Shown here in pieces: positions 27,663 to 36,575 of a DNA stretch of 56,774 bases. The notes under the pieces were generated by a model that saw only the letters and a list, made by a program, of their open reading frames with translations, had not been told where the DNA came from and ran no database searches. A program made the translations under genes and the position numbers. Source of the DNA: Bifidobacterium pongonis (lineage in GTDB: Bacteria; Actinomycetota; Actinomycetes; Actinomycetales; Bifidobacteriaceae); assembly GCF_019331805.1 (NCBI RefSeq), contig NZ_JAHBBE010000015.1, positions 1 to 56,774 of the forward strand, read 5' to 3'. Numbering within the stretch: position 1 is the first letter of the stretch; every line of letters starts with the position of its first letter.

Positions 27663-27932
27663 TTATCGACGCAGACCAAGCTTCTCGATCAGCGCACGGT
27701 AACGGTTGATATCGGTGCGCTTGAGGTAATCGAGCAGGCTGCGGCGGGAACCGATCATCATCTGCATACCACGGCGGGAGTGGTGATCGTGCTTGTGCTC
27801 CTTCAGATGCTCGGTCAGATCGGCGATGCGCTTGGAGAGCAGGGCAACCTGGACCTCCGGGGAGCCGGTGTCGCCCTCGTGGGTCGCGAACTCGTTGATG
27901 ATCTGGGTCTTTTCTTCAGCCGTCAGTGCCAC
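27663..27932 (-). CDS. rpsO: 30S ribosomal protein S15
   Basis: S15 binds 16S rRNA and orders the platform of the small subunit. The 89-residue product is of standard length and contains the S15 core ([51 protein letters not shown]). The GTG at 27932 is chosen because AAGGAGG lies 6 nt upstream and it gives the conserved MALTAEEK start. The frame upstream has no similarity. The rpsO-pnp order is conserved across bacteria, though here a terminator lies between them. Confidence 0.98.
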   Translation of the reverse strand: MALTAEEKTQIINEFATHEGDTGSPEVQVALLSKRIADLTEHLKEHKHDHHSRRGMQMMIGSRRSLLDYLKRTDINRYRALIEKLGLRR

Positions 27933-28090
27933 GGCATCCTCCTTGTAGTCATTTGTTGCGCGGTGCTCCGGGCCCAATGCACGAAGCGCTCTCTATCCGC
28001 GGGCGTTTTACGCCAATCAGGCAGTGTAGCCGCAACCCGAGACGAACCGGCGATGCCTGCCGGGAGCGGGCGAACAAGGGCGCAAATACG

Positions 28091-28118
28091 GCAAAACCGG
28101 CCTTTCGGCCGGTTTTGC
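28091..28118. terminator. Bidirectional terminator between rpsO and leuD
   Basis: GCAAAACCGGCC, a 4-nt loop and the exact complement GGCCGGTTTTGC make a U-rich-flanked stem working on either strand. It lies upstream of rpsO and beyond the leuD end. Another perfect hairpin (CTCGCGCG-TT-CGCGCGAG) sits at 28264-28281. No gene is seen in the 435-bp rpsO-leuD gap. Confidence 0.7.
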
Positions 28119-28326
28119 TTGGTTAAAGATCATGCCGGATGAGCAAGAGACGCTCGGACGCCCAAAGGCAATTGGCCTTGCCCGCAATCAGACGAATCGA
28201 ATCGGAAGGATAAACCCGCCTCAACAATCCCTACGGCCAACGGGCCTTTCCGGCAATTGCGGACTCGCGCGTTCGCGCGAGGCTCATCGTTACCCTCGCT
28301 CGGCTATCGCCTCGCTCGGGCAAGGC

Positions 28327-28357
28327 CCTGTGAGAGGCGCACCGCGCCTCTCACAGG
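28327..28357 (-). terminator. Hairpin right after leuD
   Basis: A perfect 14-bp stem (CCTGTGAGAGGCGC and complement) with a 3-nt loop, 10 bp past the leuD stop. It has no U-run. It probably acts together with the hairpin at 28091-28118. Confidence 0.6.
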
Positions 28358-28367
28358 CCGTTCGCGG

Positions 28368-29057
28368 CTAAATGATGCCGCGATCGGCCAACGGGCCTTG
28401 CCAATCAGGGTATTCACCTTCGCGGGCGGATTCGATCGCCTGCTCCGGCTCCTGCTTGATGGGGAGGGTCTTCGGCTTGAACGGGAACTTCTCGGCGCGC
28501 ATACGCTCGTATGCGGCGATATCATCCTCATGCTGCAGCGTCAGGTCGATGTCGTCGTAACCGTTCATAAGGCGCCAACGCACGTAATCGCCCACTTCGA
28601 ACGGCAGGGTCACGTCGCCGCACGTCACGGTGCGGTCCTCCAGGCTCACCGTCATCGTGATGCCCGGCTCCTCCTCGAGGAGCTTCCACAGCAGTTCGAC
28701 GGATTCCTGAGGCATGATGGCGGCCAGCACGCCGTTCTTGGCGGTGTTACCGTAGAAGATGTCGGCGAAGCTCGGCGCGATGACCACGCGGAAACCGTAG
28801 TCGTGCAGCGCCCACACGGCGTGCTCGCGGGAGGAGCCGATGCCGAATTCGGGGCCGGCCACCAAGATCTGGCCCTTGGCGTATTCGGGCTTGTTGAGCA
28901 CGAACTCCGGATCACGGCGCCATGCGTAGAACAGGGCGTCGTCGAAGCCGGTCTTCGTGACGCGCTTGAGGAACACGGCCGGAATGATCTGGTCGGTGTC
29001 GACGTTGGAACGGCGCAGCGGCACGCCAACGCCGGTGAGGGTGGTGAGTTTTTCCAT
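28368..29057 (-). CDS. leuD: 3-isopropylmalate dehydratase small subunit
   Basis: LeuD is the swivelling domain of isopropylmalate isomerase in leucine biosynthesis and partners LeuC. The 229-residue product shows the family start ([20 protein letters not shown]), then [13 protein letters not shown] and the anion-binding loop [17 protein letters not shown]. It lies 53 bp downstream of leuC on the same strand, so the two are one operon. The open frame continues to 29282 but only by overlapping leuC. Confidence 0.97.
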   Translation of the reverse strand: MEKLTTLTGVGVPLRRSNVDTDQIIPAVFLKRVTKTGFDDALFYAWRRDPEFVLNKPEYAKGQILVAGPEFGIGSSREHAVWALHDYGFRVVIAPSFADIFYGNTAKNGVLAAIMPQESVELLWKLLEEEPGITMTVSLEDRTVTCGDVTLPFEVGDYVRWRLMNGYDDIDLTLQHEDDIAAYERMRAEKFPFKPKTLPIKQEPEQAIESAREGEYPDWQGPLADRGII

Positions 29058-29110
29058 ATTCGAAAGTCCTTTGCTGCGAATCCCCTCCCAGCGGAGGGGC
29101 ATCGATGGGT

Positions 29111-30514
29111 CTAGAGGTCGGCCGGGGAGGAGATCGTACCGCGGATGGCGGTGGCGGCGGCCACTGCCGGGGACGCCAGATGCGTGCGGGAGCCCTTGCC
29201 CTGACGGCCTTCGAAGTTGCGGTTGGAGGTGGAGATGGAGCGTTCGCGGGCGACCATCTTGTCGGGGTTCATGCCCAGGCACATGGAGCAGCCGGCGTTA
29301 CGCCATTCCGCACCGAAGTCCTTGAAGATCACGTCGAGACCTTCCTTCTCCGCCTGCAGGCGCACGCGGGAGGATGCCGGCACCACGAGCACGCGGTGGA
29401 TGTTCTCGGCCTTGTGATGGCCCTTCATGATGGACGCGGCCACGCGCAGATCCTCAAGACGGCCGTTGGTGCACGAACCGATGAACACAGTGTCCACGGC
29501 GATGTCCTTGATCGGCATGCCCGGCTTGAGACCCATGTATTCGATGGCGCGGCGGGCGGCGTTGCGCTCGGTTTCGTCGGCGATGGATTCGGGATCGGGC
29601 ACGGATGCGGAGATCGGAGCGCCCTGACCGGGGTTGGTGCCCCAGGTGACGTACGGTTCGAGATCCTCGGCCTTGATGGTGACTTCCTTATCGAACACCG
29701 CGTCGTCGTCGGTCTTGAGCGTCTTCCAGTATTCGACGGCCTTGTCCCACATTTCGCCTTCCGGCGCGTGCGGACGGCCCTTGAGATAGTCGAAGGTGAT
29801 CTCGTCCGGCGCGATCATGCCGGCGCGTGCGCCCGCTTCGATGGACATGTTGCAGATGGTCATGCGGGCGTCCATGGAGAGCTTGCGGATGGCTTCGCCA
29901 CGGTATTCGATGACGTAGCCCTGGCCGCCGCCGGTGCCGATCTTGGCGATGATGGCGAGGATGATGTCCTTGGCGGTCACACCTTCGGGCAGGTCGCCTT
30001 CGATGTTGATGGCCATGGTCTTGAACGGCTTGAGCGACAGGGTCTGCGTGGCCATGACGTGTTCGACTTCGGAGGTGCCGATGCCGAAGGCCAGTGCGCC
30101 GAACGCACCGTGGGTGGAGGTGTGCGAATCGCCGCACACGATGGTCATGCCCGGCTGGGTGAGGCCCAGCACCGGGGCGAAGGCGTGCACGACGCCCTGA
30201 TCGGCGTCGCCCAGCGGGTGCAGGCGCACGCCGAATTCCTTGCAGTTCTTCTCCAGCGTGGTCAGCTGCAGCGAGCTGGTCTCGTCGGGGTTCGGCTTGT
30301 CGATGTCGACGGTCGGGGTGTTGTGGTCCTCGGTGGCGATGAGCTGGTCAACGTGGCGCGGCTTGCGTCCGGCCAGTCGCAGACCCTCGAACGCCTGCGG
30401 GCTCGTGACTTCGTGCATAAGCATCAGGTCGATGTACAGCAAATCGGGCGCGCCGTCGTTGCCCTTGCGTACCAAATGATCGGCCCAGACCTTTTCGGCC
30501 AGTGTCGTTCCCAT
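29111..30514 (-). CDS. leuC: 3-isopropylmalate dehydratase large subunit
   Basis: LeuC carries the [4Fe-4S] cluster and interconverts 2- and 3-isopropylmalate. The 467-residue protein starts [15 protein letters not shown] with AGGAGG 7 nt upstream. Cluster ligands are visible in [13 protein letters not shown] and in [11 protein letters not shown]. The substrate-binding [13 protein letters not shown] is also present. It faces an IclR-type regulator across a 184-bp gap containing repeated TGAGAT motifs, so regulation by that protein is likely. Confidence 0.98.
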   Translation of the reverse strand: MGTTLAEKVWADHLVRKGNDGAPDLLYIDLMLMHEVTSPQAFEGLRLAGRKPRHVDQLIATEDHNTPTVDIDKPNPDETSSLQLTTLEKNCKEFGVRLHPLGDADQGVVHAFAPVLGLTQPGMTIVCGDSHTSTHGAFGALAFGIGTSEVEHVMATQTLSLKPFKTMAINIEGDLPEGVTAKDIILAIIAKIGTGGGQGYVIEYRGEAIRKLSMDARMTICNMSIEAGARAGMIAPDEITFDYLKGRPHAPEGEMWDKAVEYWKTLKTDDDAVFDKEVTIKAEDLEPYVTWGTNPGQGAPISASVPDPESIADETERNAARRAIEYMGLKPGMPIKDIAVDTVFIGSCTNGRLEDLRVAASIMKGHHKAENIHRVLVVPASSRVRLQAEKEGLDVIFKDFGAEWRNAGCSMCLGMNPDKMVARERSISTSNRNFEGRQGKGSRTHLASPAVAAATAIRGTISSPADL

Positions 30515-30665
30515 GGAAATCCTCCTGAATTTTCACGCTAACTCTTGCGTTTGCTTCTTGTTCGTGGTACTAGCCTATGGTGCACTCCATCTATCGCCCC
30601 TTGTGCGGTCGGATATTGAGATATGCCGGAGCAGACCGAACAGTGAGATATTTCCCGATTTGCGA

Positions 30666-30680
30666 TTTCACTATGTGAGA
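30666..30680. promoter_or_regulatory. Candidate IclR/LtbR operator between leuC and its regulator
   Basis: TTTCAC-TAT-GTGAGA is an inverted repeat with one mismatch, just upstream of the regulator start. Two more GTGAGATAT/TTGAGATAT half-sites lie at about 30617-30627 and 30642-30652. The set sits where a divergent autoregulator would act. Confidence 0.55.
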
Positions 30681-30698
30681 TGGCATAATCGCCTTATT

Positions 30699-31508
30699 AT
30701 GACATTTGTTGAGAACGATATCACACCGCAGAACGGCGAATTCGCCCCCTCCGATCAGGCTTCGGCCTCCCTGCCGAAGGACAATGAAATCCATTCCGGC
30801 GTTGGAGTGCTTGACAAAACCGTCAAGATCCTCGACGCTCTCGAATCCGGCCCGTCCACGCTCGGCCAGCTGGTAAGCGCCACCGGTCTCGCCCGACCCA
30901 CGGCGCATCGTCTGGCCATCGCGCTGGAACGTCACCGCTTCGTGCTGCGCGACCAGCATGGCCGATTCGTGCTCGGCTCGCGTTTCGCCGAACTCGCCGC
31001 GGCCGCCGGTGAGGATCGCCTGCTCACCGCCGCCGGACCGATTCTGCAAACGTTGCTCGACCGCACCGGCGAATCCGCACAGATCTATCGCCGTCAGGGC
31101 GATCAGAGAGTGTGCATCGCCGCCGTCGAACGCGCGTCCGGCCTGCGCGATTCCATCCCGGTGGGCGCCATGCTCTCCATGGAGGCGGGTTCCGCCGCGC
31201 AGATCCTGCTCGCCTGGGAGGATTCCGACCGTCTGCATCAGGGGCTGCGCCACGCGAAGTTCAATGCCGCCAAGCTCGCACAGGTGCGCAAGCGCGGCTG
31301 GTCCGAATCCGTCAACGAACGCGAGGAGGGCGTCGCCTCGATTTCCGCCCCGATCCGCAACGCCTCCGGCCAGGTGATCGCAGCCATCTCCATCTCCGGC
31401 CCGATCGGCCGTATGGGTACCGCCCCCGGCCGCCGTTACGCGCCGCTGGTGATGGCGGCAGGCCGTTATCTCACCGACGCGCTGATCAAGGCTTCCGCTG
31501 GTCGCTGA
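30699..31508 (+). CDS. IclR family regulator, LtbR/NdgR-like, divergent from leuCD
   Basis: A 269-residue transcription factor with an N-terminal winged helix (about residues 45-95; helix-turn-helix STLGQLVSATGLARPTAHRL) and the C-terminal IclR effector domain. In actinobacteria the IclR protein encoded opposite leuCD (LtbR in Corynebacterium, NdgR in Streptomyces) controls leucine and sometimes tryptophan genes. Position and orientation match exactly. The ATG at 30699 lacks a ribosome binding site. CATAAT lies 9 nt upstream, so a leaderless message is possible. The frame further upstream is not supported. Confidence 0.9.
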   Translation: MTFVENDITPQNGEFAPSDQASASLPKDNEIHSGVGVLDKTVKILDALESGPSTLGQLVSATGLARPTAHRLAIALERHRFVLRDQHGRFVLGSRFAELAAAAGEDRLLTAAGPILQTLLDRTGESAQIYRRQGDQRVCIAAVERASGLRDSIPVGAMLSMEAGSAAQILLAWEDSDRLHQGLRHAKFNAAKLAQVRKRGWSESVNEREEGVASISAPIRNASGQVIAAISISGPIGRMGTAPGRRYAPLVMAAGRYLTDALIKASAGR

Positions 31509-31557
31509 CCGGCACTCCGCGCACAACACGCATATCACGCCATATCACGCATAAAAG

Positions 31558-31591
31558 AAGGCGTGCGATTCCACACGGAACCGCACGCCTT
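31558..31591. terminator. Bidirectional terminator
   Basis: AAGGCGTGCGATTCC and its near-perfect complement (15-bp arms, 4-nt loop), flanked by A-rich and TTTCG sequence. It separates the converging IclR and metallophosphatase genes. Confidence 0.85.
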
Positions 31592-31634
31592 TCGTGTACT
31601 ACCGCCACCCCTACCTTCCGGCGGCGTGGCATCG

Positions 31635-32939
31635 TCACTTATGCCCGAACGGGGCAAGCAGCCGCGACAGCAGGGACGGCTTGCGCAGCAGGTCGTCGCC
31701 TTCGCCATCCTGCGGAGGCTTGGCGTTGATCGCGTACGTGTACGCCTTCTTGGAGCTCGGCTTGCCGACCAATTCGCCGAAGGTCAGCAGCTGCGTGCGC
31801 AGCTCGTGCGGGTGGCGGATGTCGAATTCGATGAGCCTCGTCGCACGATGGTCCGGAGCCGGGCCGTACGTGTCGAATCCGCAGGTCGGCGTGGCGAGCA
31901 GCATCGTTCCGTCGATTTCACCGACGAAACCGTTGCGATGGTCATGACCGGCGCTGATGCCGATAAGACCGTCATGCAGCAGATCGAATTCCTCTGATTC
32001 GTCGGGGCAGCTGATGCCCTCCCCCAGGTATCCGCCCACTTGGGTTCGTTCGCCGTCCAGCACGTAATAGCGGTCGGCATGCGCCCGATACCCTTGCATG
32101 GCGTACGGCGCGTTGGCTTTGGCCGGTTTGAGCAGATCATAGTATTGCGGGACCGGCATGTGCTGGAACAGCATCATCCTGACGCCCAAACGGTGCGGCA
32201 CGGCCTTCAGGAACGCCAATGCATCGCCATCGGGGGCCGCGAATCCGCCGCCATGCGCGTACCCGCCGGAATCCAGCAGCGCCAAGGCGAGCACGTTGGC
32301 CGCGCCCTCCAATCCGAGTACGGGCAGCGCGAAGGTGCCCGGCCCGAACGGAACGACCGCTTGCTTCGGCAGCAGGCTCTCCCCCGCCTCTCGCGTTTCC
32401 GATGCCGCCGAAGCCCCCGCGGCATCGCGCGGAGCCGGATTCAGGCAACCGGGGAACGAACGGTAGATTTCGTCGAGCTGCGCGTTGGTCAGCCCGCATT
32501 GGGCATCATGGTTACCGTAGGTGACGGCGAATGGCACGCCGCGTTCGATCAGCGGTGTCAGGAACTGTTCGATGGCGCCGCGCACCTGCTGTTTGGTGCG
32601 TTCCAGCGCCTCGCTCCCCGCCTCCTGCGCGTTCCACGGGCGTTTGACGAACGTTTCGGTGAATGCGGGATCGAATCCGGCGATCTGATTGCCGGTGAAC
32701 ACGACCAGATCGGGGCGGACGGTGTCGAGCGATGCCGCGATGAGCGCGACGGTGTCTTTCGAGACCTTCGCGCCATCCTGGATATCGGAGACCTGCAGCA
32801 CCCTGAATTTGCCGGAATTATGGAATTGCAGCCGCCCCAGCCGTGCGGACACCGATACCGGGCGATGGTCGCCTTCTTCGGCTGGCTTGATCCTCGGCGT
32901 ATTGGACAGGCCTTCTAGCATGTGCTGCGATTCCGTCAT
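31635..32939 (-). CDS. Calcineurin-like metallophosphatase
   Basis: A 434-residue binuclear metal phosphoesterase. The metal-site motifs occur in order: VSDIQDG (D-x-H variant with Gln), FTGNQ (where GD is usual), YGNHDAQ (GNHD) and ISAGHDHRN (GHDH). Two first-half motifs differ from the commonest form but remain metal-capable. No signal peptide is apparent. It resembles the subfamily with purple-acid-like YGNHD and C-terminal GHDH. The substrate is unknown. The ATG at 32939 is chosen although GGAGGG is only 2 nt away; a GTG three codons upstream (32948) is an alternative. The frame running on to 33086 overlaps a tRNA and is rejected. Confidence 0.85.
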   Translation of the reverse strand: MTESQHMLEGLSNTPRIKPAEEGDHRPVSVSARLGRLQFHNSGKFRVLQVSDIQDGAKVSKDTVALIAASLDTVRPDLVVFTGNQIAGFDPAFTETFVKRPWNAQEAGSEALERTKQQVRGAIEQFLTPLIERGVPFAVTYGNHDAQCGLTNAQLDEIYRSFPGCLNPAPRDAAGASAASETREAGESLLPKQAVVPFGPGTFALPVLGLEGAANVLALALLDSGGYAHGGGFAAPDGDALAFLKAVPHRLGVRMMLFQHMPVPQYYDLLKPAKANAPYAMQGYRAHADRYYVLDGERTQVGGYLGEGISCPDESEEFDLLHDGLIGISAGHDHRNGFVGEIDGTMLLATPTCGFDTYGPAPDHRATRLIEFDIRHPHELRTQLLTFGELVGKPSSKKAYTYAINAKPPQDGEGDDLLRKPSLLSRLLAPFGHK

Positions 32940-33002
32940 GCCCTCCACTGTAACCCATCGGCTCATGGATTCGCGATGCGAATTCCCGTGAGAAACAAAA
33001 AA

Positions 33003-33022
33003 CCCTCGCGAATTCGCGAGGG
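33003..33022 (-). terminator. Terminator of the tRNA-Glu/tRNA-Gln unit
   Basis: The perfect palindrome CCCTCGCGAATTCGCGAGGG follows tRNA-Gln directly. TTTTTTGTTT comes next on the minus strand, a classical intrinsic terminator. Confidence 0.9.
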
Positions 33023-33026
33023 CTAT

Positions 33027-33101
33027 TGGCTGGGATGCCTGGACTCGAACCAAGAATGGCTGAACCAGAATCAGCTGTGTTGCCAATTACACCACATCCC
33101 A
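33027..33101 (-). tRNA. tRNA-Gln (anticodon CTG)
   Basis: The minus strand folds into a full cloverleaf. The acceptor stem is TGGGATG/CATCCCA, the anticodon stem GCTGA/TCAGC encloses the loop TTCTGGT (anticodon CTG, reading CAG), and the T-arm contains GGTTCGAGTCC. A 3' CCA is encoded after discriminator G. It lies 38 bp after tRNA-Glu in the same unit. Confidence 0.93.
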
Positions 33102-33139
33102 ATTTGGCAGGCGTGGCAACTTCGAAAAGTTGTCCGTCG

Positions 33140-33212
33140 TACCCCCAACCGGATTTGAACCGGTGTTGGCGCCGTGAGAGGGCGTAGTCCTAGACCGCTA
33201 GACGATGGGGGC
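33140..33212 (-). tRNA. tRNA-Glu (anticodon CTC)
   Basis: The cloverleaf has acceptor stem GCCCCCA/TGGGGGT, anticodon loop CTCTCAC (anticodon CTC, reading GAG) closed by CGCC/GGCG, and T-arm GGTTCAAATCC. The discriminator is A and CCA is not encoded, unlike the neighbouring tRNA-Gln. It is the first gene of a two-tRNA unit and lies downstream of gltX, whose product charges it. Confidence 0.93.
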
Positions 33213-33266
33213 TTAATTTATTCGCTGTGGTTCTCGGCTGTGCCGTGTGAACCGCAACGAGTGATT

Positions 33267-33295
33267 AATATACGCGGATTGCCAGACGTGCGCAA
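33267..33295 (-). promoter_or_regulatory. Promoter of the tRNA-Glu/tRNA-Gln unit
   Basis: TTGCGC (33290-33295), an exact 17-bp spacer and TATATT (33267-33272) lie about 55 bp before tRNA-Glu. This is a good housekeeping sigma-70-type promoter. Confidence 0.75.
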
Positions 33296-33431
33296 CTTAC
33301 GGCGTGTCGCCTTGATTTCCAACGGTTTTCATCATACGTAGCCACTGCCGGCGCCAAGCCCGAGGCGTGAAAACGGGAACGTATTCCGGGAAAATCCGCG
33401 TGCCCGCGTAGGCAAAGACGGGGAAAACGAG

Positions 33432-33468
33432 TGATGGCCGGCGAACCACCAGGATTCGCCGGCCATCA
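33432..33468 (-). terminator. Terminator after gltX
   Basis: A perfect 14-bp stem (TGATGGCCGGCGAA and complement) 50 bp past the gltX stop, followed on the minus strand by CGTTTTCC. It separates gltX from the tRNA promoter. Apart from it and that promoter, the 307-bp gap shows no gene. Confidence 0.85.
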
Positions 33469-33519
33469 TCAGGCTCGGTTCAGCTAACCGTGTTCAGAGC
33501 GGGCGCGCACGCCACGGCG

Positions 33520-35040
33520 TCACAGGTGCTCGCGCAGACCCTGCAGACGAGCCATGGAAACCGCCTTGCCGACGATCTCCATGGATTCGAACAGCGGCGG
33601 GCTCACGCGGCGGCCGCTCATGGCCACACGCACCGGACCGAAGGCCAGACGCGGCTTGTAGCCGCCTTCCTCGACCAGCGCCTTGTTCAGGGTCTCGTGC
33701 AGGTTATCGGTCTTCCAGTCAGCCTCGTCCACGCCTTCGAGGGCGGCGATGGCCTTGTCCAGCACCTCGGGGGCGGATTCCTTGAGCTGCTTCTTGGCAT
33801 CGGCGGCGGGCTCGATGTAGCCCTCGGTGGACAGCAGGGAGCCGACCATGCCGGCGACCTCGCCCAGCAGGCGCACGCGCGGCTGGACGAGCGGCGCGGC
33901 GGCGGTGAGCACCTCACGCTCGCGGTCGGTGAGCGCATCCCAGGAGTCGGCGGACACCACACCGTCGCGGTGCAGGTACGGCACGGCGCGGTTGAGGAAG
34001 TCCTGCGGTTCGAGCATGCGGATGTGCTCGGCGTTGATGGAGATGGCCTTGTCGAGGTCGAAACGGGCCGGATTGGCCTTCACGTCGCGCACGTCGAACT
34101 TCTCGATCATCTCCTCCATGGAGAACACGTCGCGGTCGGGGGCGATGGACCAGCCCAGCAGCGCCAGGTAGTTCAGCAGGCCTTCGCGGATGAAGCCGTT
34201 GTCGCGGTGCAGGAACAGGTTGGACTCGGGGTCGCGCTTGGAAAGCTTCTTGTTGCCCTGGCCCATCACGTACGGCATGTGGCCGAACAGCGGCATCTCC
34301 TTCGCGATGCCCAGCTCGATCAGGTAACGGTACAGCACGATCTGACGCGGGGTGGAGCTCAGCAGATCCTCGCCGCGCAGCACCACGTTGATGTTCATCA
34401 TGGCATCGTCGACCGGGTTGGTCAGGGTGTACAGCGGGTCGCCGTTCGGGCGCACAATCACGTAATCCGGCACGGAACCGGCCTTGAATTCGATGCGTCC
34501 GCGGATCAGATCGTCGAAGGCGACGTCCTCGTCGGGCATGCGGATGCGCAGCGCGGGCTTGCGGCCTTCCGCACGGAAGGCGGCCTTCTGCTCCTCGGTG
34601 AGGTTGCGGTCGTAGCCGTCGTAGCCGAATGCCTTCGGACGACCAGCAGCCACATTGCGGGCCTCGATCTCCTCGGGGGTGGAGAAGGATTCGTACGCAT
34701 AGCCGGCTTCGAGCAGCTTGGCCGCAACATCCTTATAGATGTCACCGCGCTCGGACTGGCGGTACGGGCCGTCGGGGCCACCGACGTTGATGCCCTCATC
34801 CCAGTCGATGCCGAGCCAATTCAGGGCCTCGATGATCTGGTTGTAGCTTTCCTCGGAGTCACGCTGGGCATCGGTGTCTTCGATACGGAACACGAAGGTG
34901 CCCTTGGTGTGGCGTGCTTCGGCCCAGTTGAACAGGGCGGTACGGACCATGCCGACGTGCGGGATGCCGGTCGGGGACGGGCAGAAGCGCACGCGAACGT
35001 TTTCGGGAAGTTCTGGTTTGTTGTTTTCAGCTTCAGTCAT
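33520..35040 (-). CDS. gltX: Glutamyl-tRNA synthetase
   Basis: GluRS attaches glutamate to tRNA-Glu. The 506-residue class I synthetase has the HIGH region as [12 protein letters not shown] and the KMSKS loop as KLSKRD, followed by an all-helical anticodon-binding domain (about 320-506). The ATG at 35040 ([12 protein letters not shown]) has GGAG 4 nt upstream. An ATG at 35061 is also open. If the organism lacks GlnRS the enzyme would be non-discriminating and also charge tRNA-Gln. The two neighbouring tRNAs are exactly its two possible substrates. Confidence 0.97.
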   Translation of the reverse strand: MTEAENNKPELPENVRVRFCPSPTGIPHVGMVRTALFNWAEARHTKGTFVFRIEDTDAQRDSEESYNQIIEALNWLGIDWDEGINVGGPDGPYRQSERGDIYKDVAAKLLEAGYAYESFSTPEEIEARNVAAGRPKAFGYDGYDRNLTEEQKAAFRAEGRKPALRIRMPDEDVAFDDLIRGRIEFKAGSVPDYVIVRPNGDPLYTLTNPVDDAMMNINVVLRGEDLLSSTPRQIVLYRYLIELGIAKEMPLFGHMPYVMGQGNKKLSKRDPESNLFLHRDNGFIREGLLNYLALLGWSIAPDRDVFSMEEMIEKFDVRDVKANPARFDLDKAISINAEHIRMLEPQDFLNRAVPYLHRDGVVSADSWDALTDREREVLTAAAPLVQPRVRLLGEVAGMVGSLLSTEGYIEPAADAKKQLKESAPEVLDKAIAALEGVDEADWKTDNLHETLNKALVEEGGYKPRLAFGPVRVAMSGRRVSPPLFESMEIVGKAVSMARLQGLREHL

Positions 35041-35198
35041 AGGCTCCATTGTGCCGCGCAAGAGGGACGAGCACGGCGGCGGGCGCGATGTACGATCGCC
35101 GAATCGCCGCCAGCGGCTTTCAGTGAACGTTCAGGAAACATCCGGAAACTTTGCCGGCCACTCCAAGTGCCGGTACCGGCAACCCCCTCGTTCCTTTG

Positions 35199-35204
35199 TA
35201 CAAT
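35199..35204 (+). promoter_or_regulatory. Candidate -10 box of the DUF805 gene
   Basis: TACAAT lies 45 bp before the start codon. The -35 region (CCGGCA at 17 bp) is poor, so this is tentative. Confidence 0.35.
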
Positions 35205-35249
35205 GGAGAACGATCACAGCACTACGGCCATTCAATCGAAGGGAAGATC

Positions 35250-36416
35250 ATGTCGAATCCAAACATCCCCCCGCAGCCTCAGCAGCCAGTCGCACCGCCG
35301 CAATACGCTCAGGGCGCACCGTATAACAACAACACCCCGAACATTCCCCCGTCCGGCGCCGTAGCCGGAACCGTGCCGCTGGACCAGCCGTATTACGGTT
35401 GCTCGTTCACCGAAGCGTTCCTTCGCTTCTGGAAGAAATACGCCACCTTCAAGGGACGCGCGTCCCGCAGCGAATTCTGGTGGTTCGCGCTGGCGAACGT
35501 CATCATCGTGATGGCACTCGGCGTCATCGCGGATTATGTGGATCAGCTCAGCTTCCTGCCCGGCCTGTGGGCTCTGGCGACGGTCGTGCCGACCATCGCG
35601 CTGGGCGTCAGGCGACTGCATGACACGAACCGGTCCGGCTGGTGGCTGTTCGGCTACTACGCCGCGATCATCGTGACCGTCATCGCCGGTATCCTGATCG
35701 CGGCCGGCACCATCGGCTCGCTGTTCAGCAACCGCGCCTGCTCCATCGCCATGTACACCTCCGGCGCGTTCGACGGCATCATGCCGAGGAGCATGAGCGG
35801 CTGCACCTCGTCCGAAACCATCGCGTCGCTCGGCATCACGCTGCTGGTTTGCGTGGCCATCGTCATCGCGCTCGAAATCGCGTACATCGTGTTCATGGCA
35901 TCCGCTTCCAAGCCGGAAGGCGCACGTTTCGACGAGAACCCGCGCTTCCCGCAGCCCGCCGCACCGGCCTACACGGCACCCACCTACGGCGCCCCCACCT
36001 ACGGCAACCAGCCCTACAACGCCCCGACCTATGGCGCTCCCACCTACGGCCAGCAGCAGAATCAGGCTCCCGCATACGGCGCTCCGGTCTACAGCACTCC
36101 CGCCGCGCCTGCGGCTCCTACCGCTCCCGCAGCTCCCGCAGCCGGCCAGCAGTTCCAGCCTTATCAGGCTCCGGTAGCTCCGGCAACCCCCACGGCGCCC
36201 GTCGCACAGCCGGTGCAGCCCGTTGCCGAAACGCCGGCATATCAGGCTCCGACCGTGCCCGCCATGCCCGCAGTGCCGACCGTGCCCACGGTTCCGGAAA
36301 CCGAGCAGACTCCGGAAGCCGAGCACAATCCGTTCGACGCCTCCGATCAGCCGGCGCAGACCGCCGACACCGACCCGGAGCAAATCAACGGGCAGAACGG
36401 CGAAGCCCAGCAGTGA
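35250..36416 (+). CDS. DUF805 family membrane protein with Pro/Ala/Tyr repeat tail
   Basis: A 388-residue protein. Residues 1-50 are Pro/Gln/Asn-rich. Residues 53-220 form a DUF805 membrane domain with GRASRSEFWWFALAN, LGVRRLHDTNRSGWWLF and four helices. Between the last two helices lies a longer loop with two cysteines (C164, C185). From about 235 the tail is disordered, with repeated APTYGAPTYG units, then Ala/Pro/Val runs and an acidic end. DUF805 function is unknown. The low-complexity ends resemble actinobacterial proteins that bind other membrane or division factors (inference). GAAGGGAAG precedes the ATG. Confidence 0.88.
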   Translation: MSNPNIPPQPQQPVAPPQYAQGAPYNNNTPNIPPSGAVAGTVPLDQPYYGCSFTEAFLRFWKKYATFKGRASRSEFWWFALANVIIVMALGVIADYVDQLSFLPGLWALATVVPTIALGVRRLHDTNRSGWWLFGYYAAIIVTVIAGILIAAGTIGSLFSNRACSIAMYTSGAFDGIMPRSMSGCTSSETIASLGITLLVCVAIVIALEIAYIVFMASASKPEGARFDENPRFPQPAAPAYTAPTYGAPTYGNQPYNAPTYGAPTYGQQQNQAPAYGAPVYSTPAAPAAPTAPAAPAAGQQFQPYQAPVAPATPTAPVAQPVQPVAETPAYQAPTVPAMPAVPTVPTVPETEQTPEAEHNPFDASDQPAQTADTDPEQINGQNGEAQQ

Positions 36417-36458
36417 CGTCGTGAAATGACGCCGTTCGCCGGTCAGACAAATCGATAG

Positions 36459-36505
36459 CGAAAAGGTTCGGCCCCGTTCCAAATGGACGGGGCCGAACCC
36501 TTTCG
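36459..36505. terminator. Strong bidirectional terminator
   Basis: Arms of about 21 bp (CGAAAAGGTTCGGCCCCGTTCC and its near complement) around a 4-nt loop, with A and T runs on both sides. It separates the converging DUF805 and unknown genes. Confidence 0.9.
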
Positions 36506-36575
36506 TTATGGAATGCCGCGCGAACCGTGCGGGCCGCACAACGCAACACCACGCGAACCGCGCAATCAGTGGACT

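Noticed and set aside
28132..28371. 79-codon plus-strand frame between rpsO and leuD
   Set aside because: No ribosome binding site, spans terminator hairpins, no recognisable sequence.
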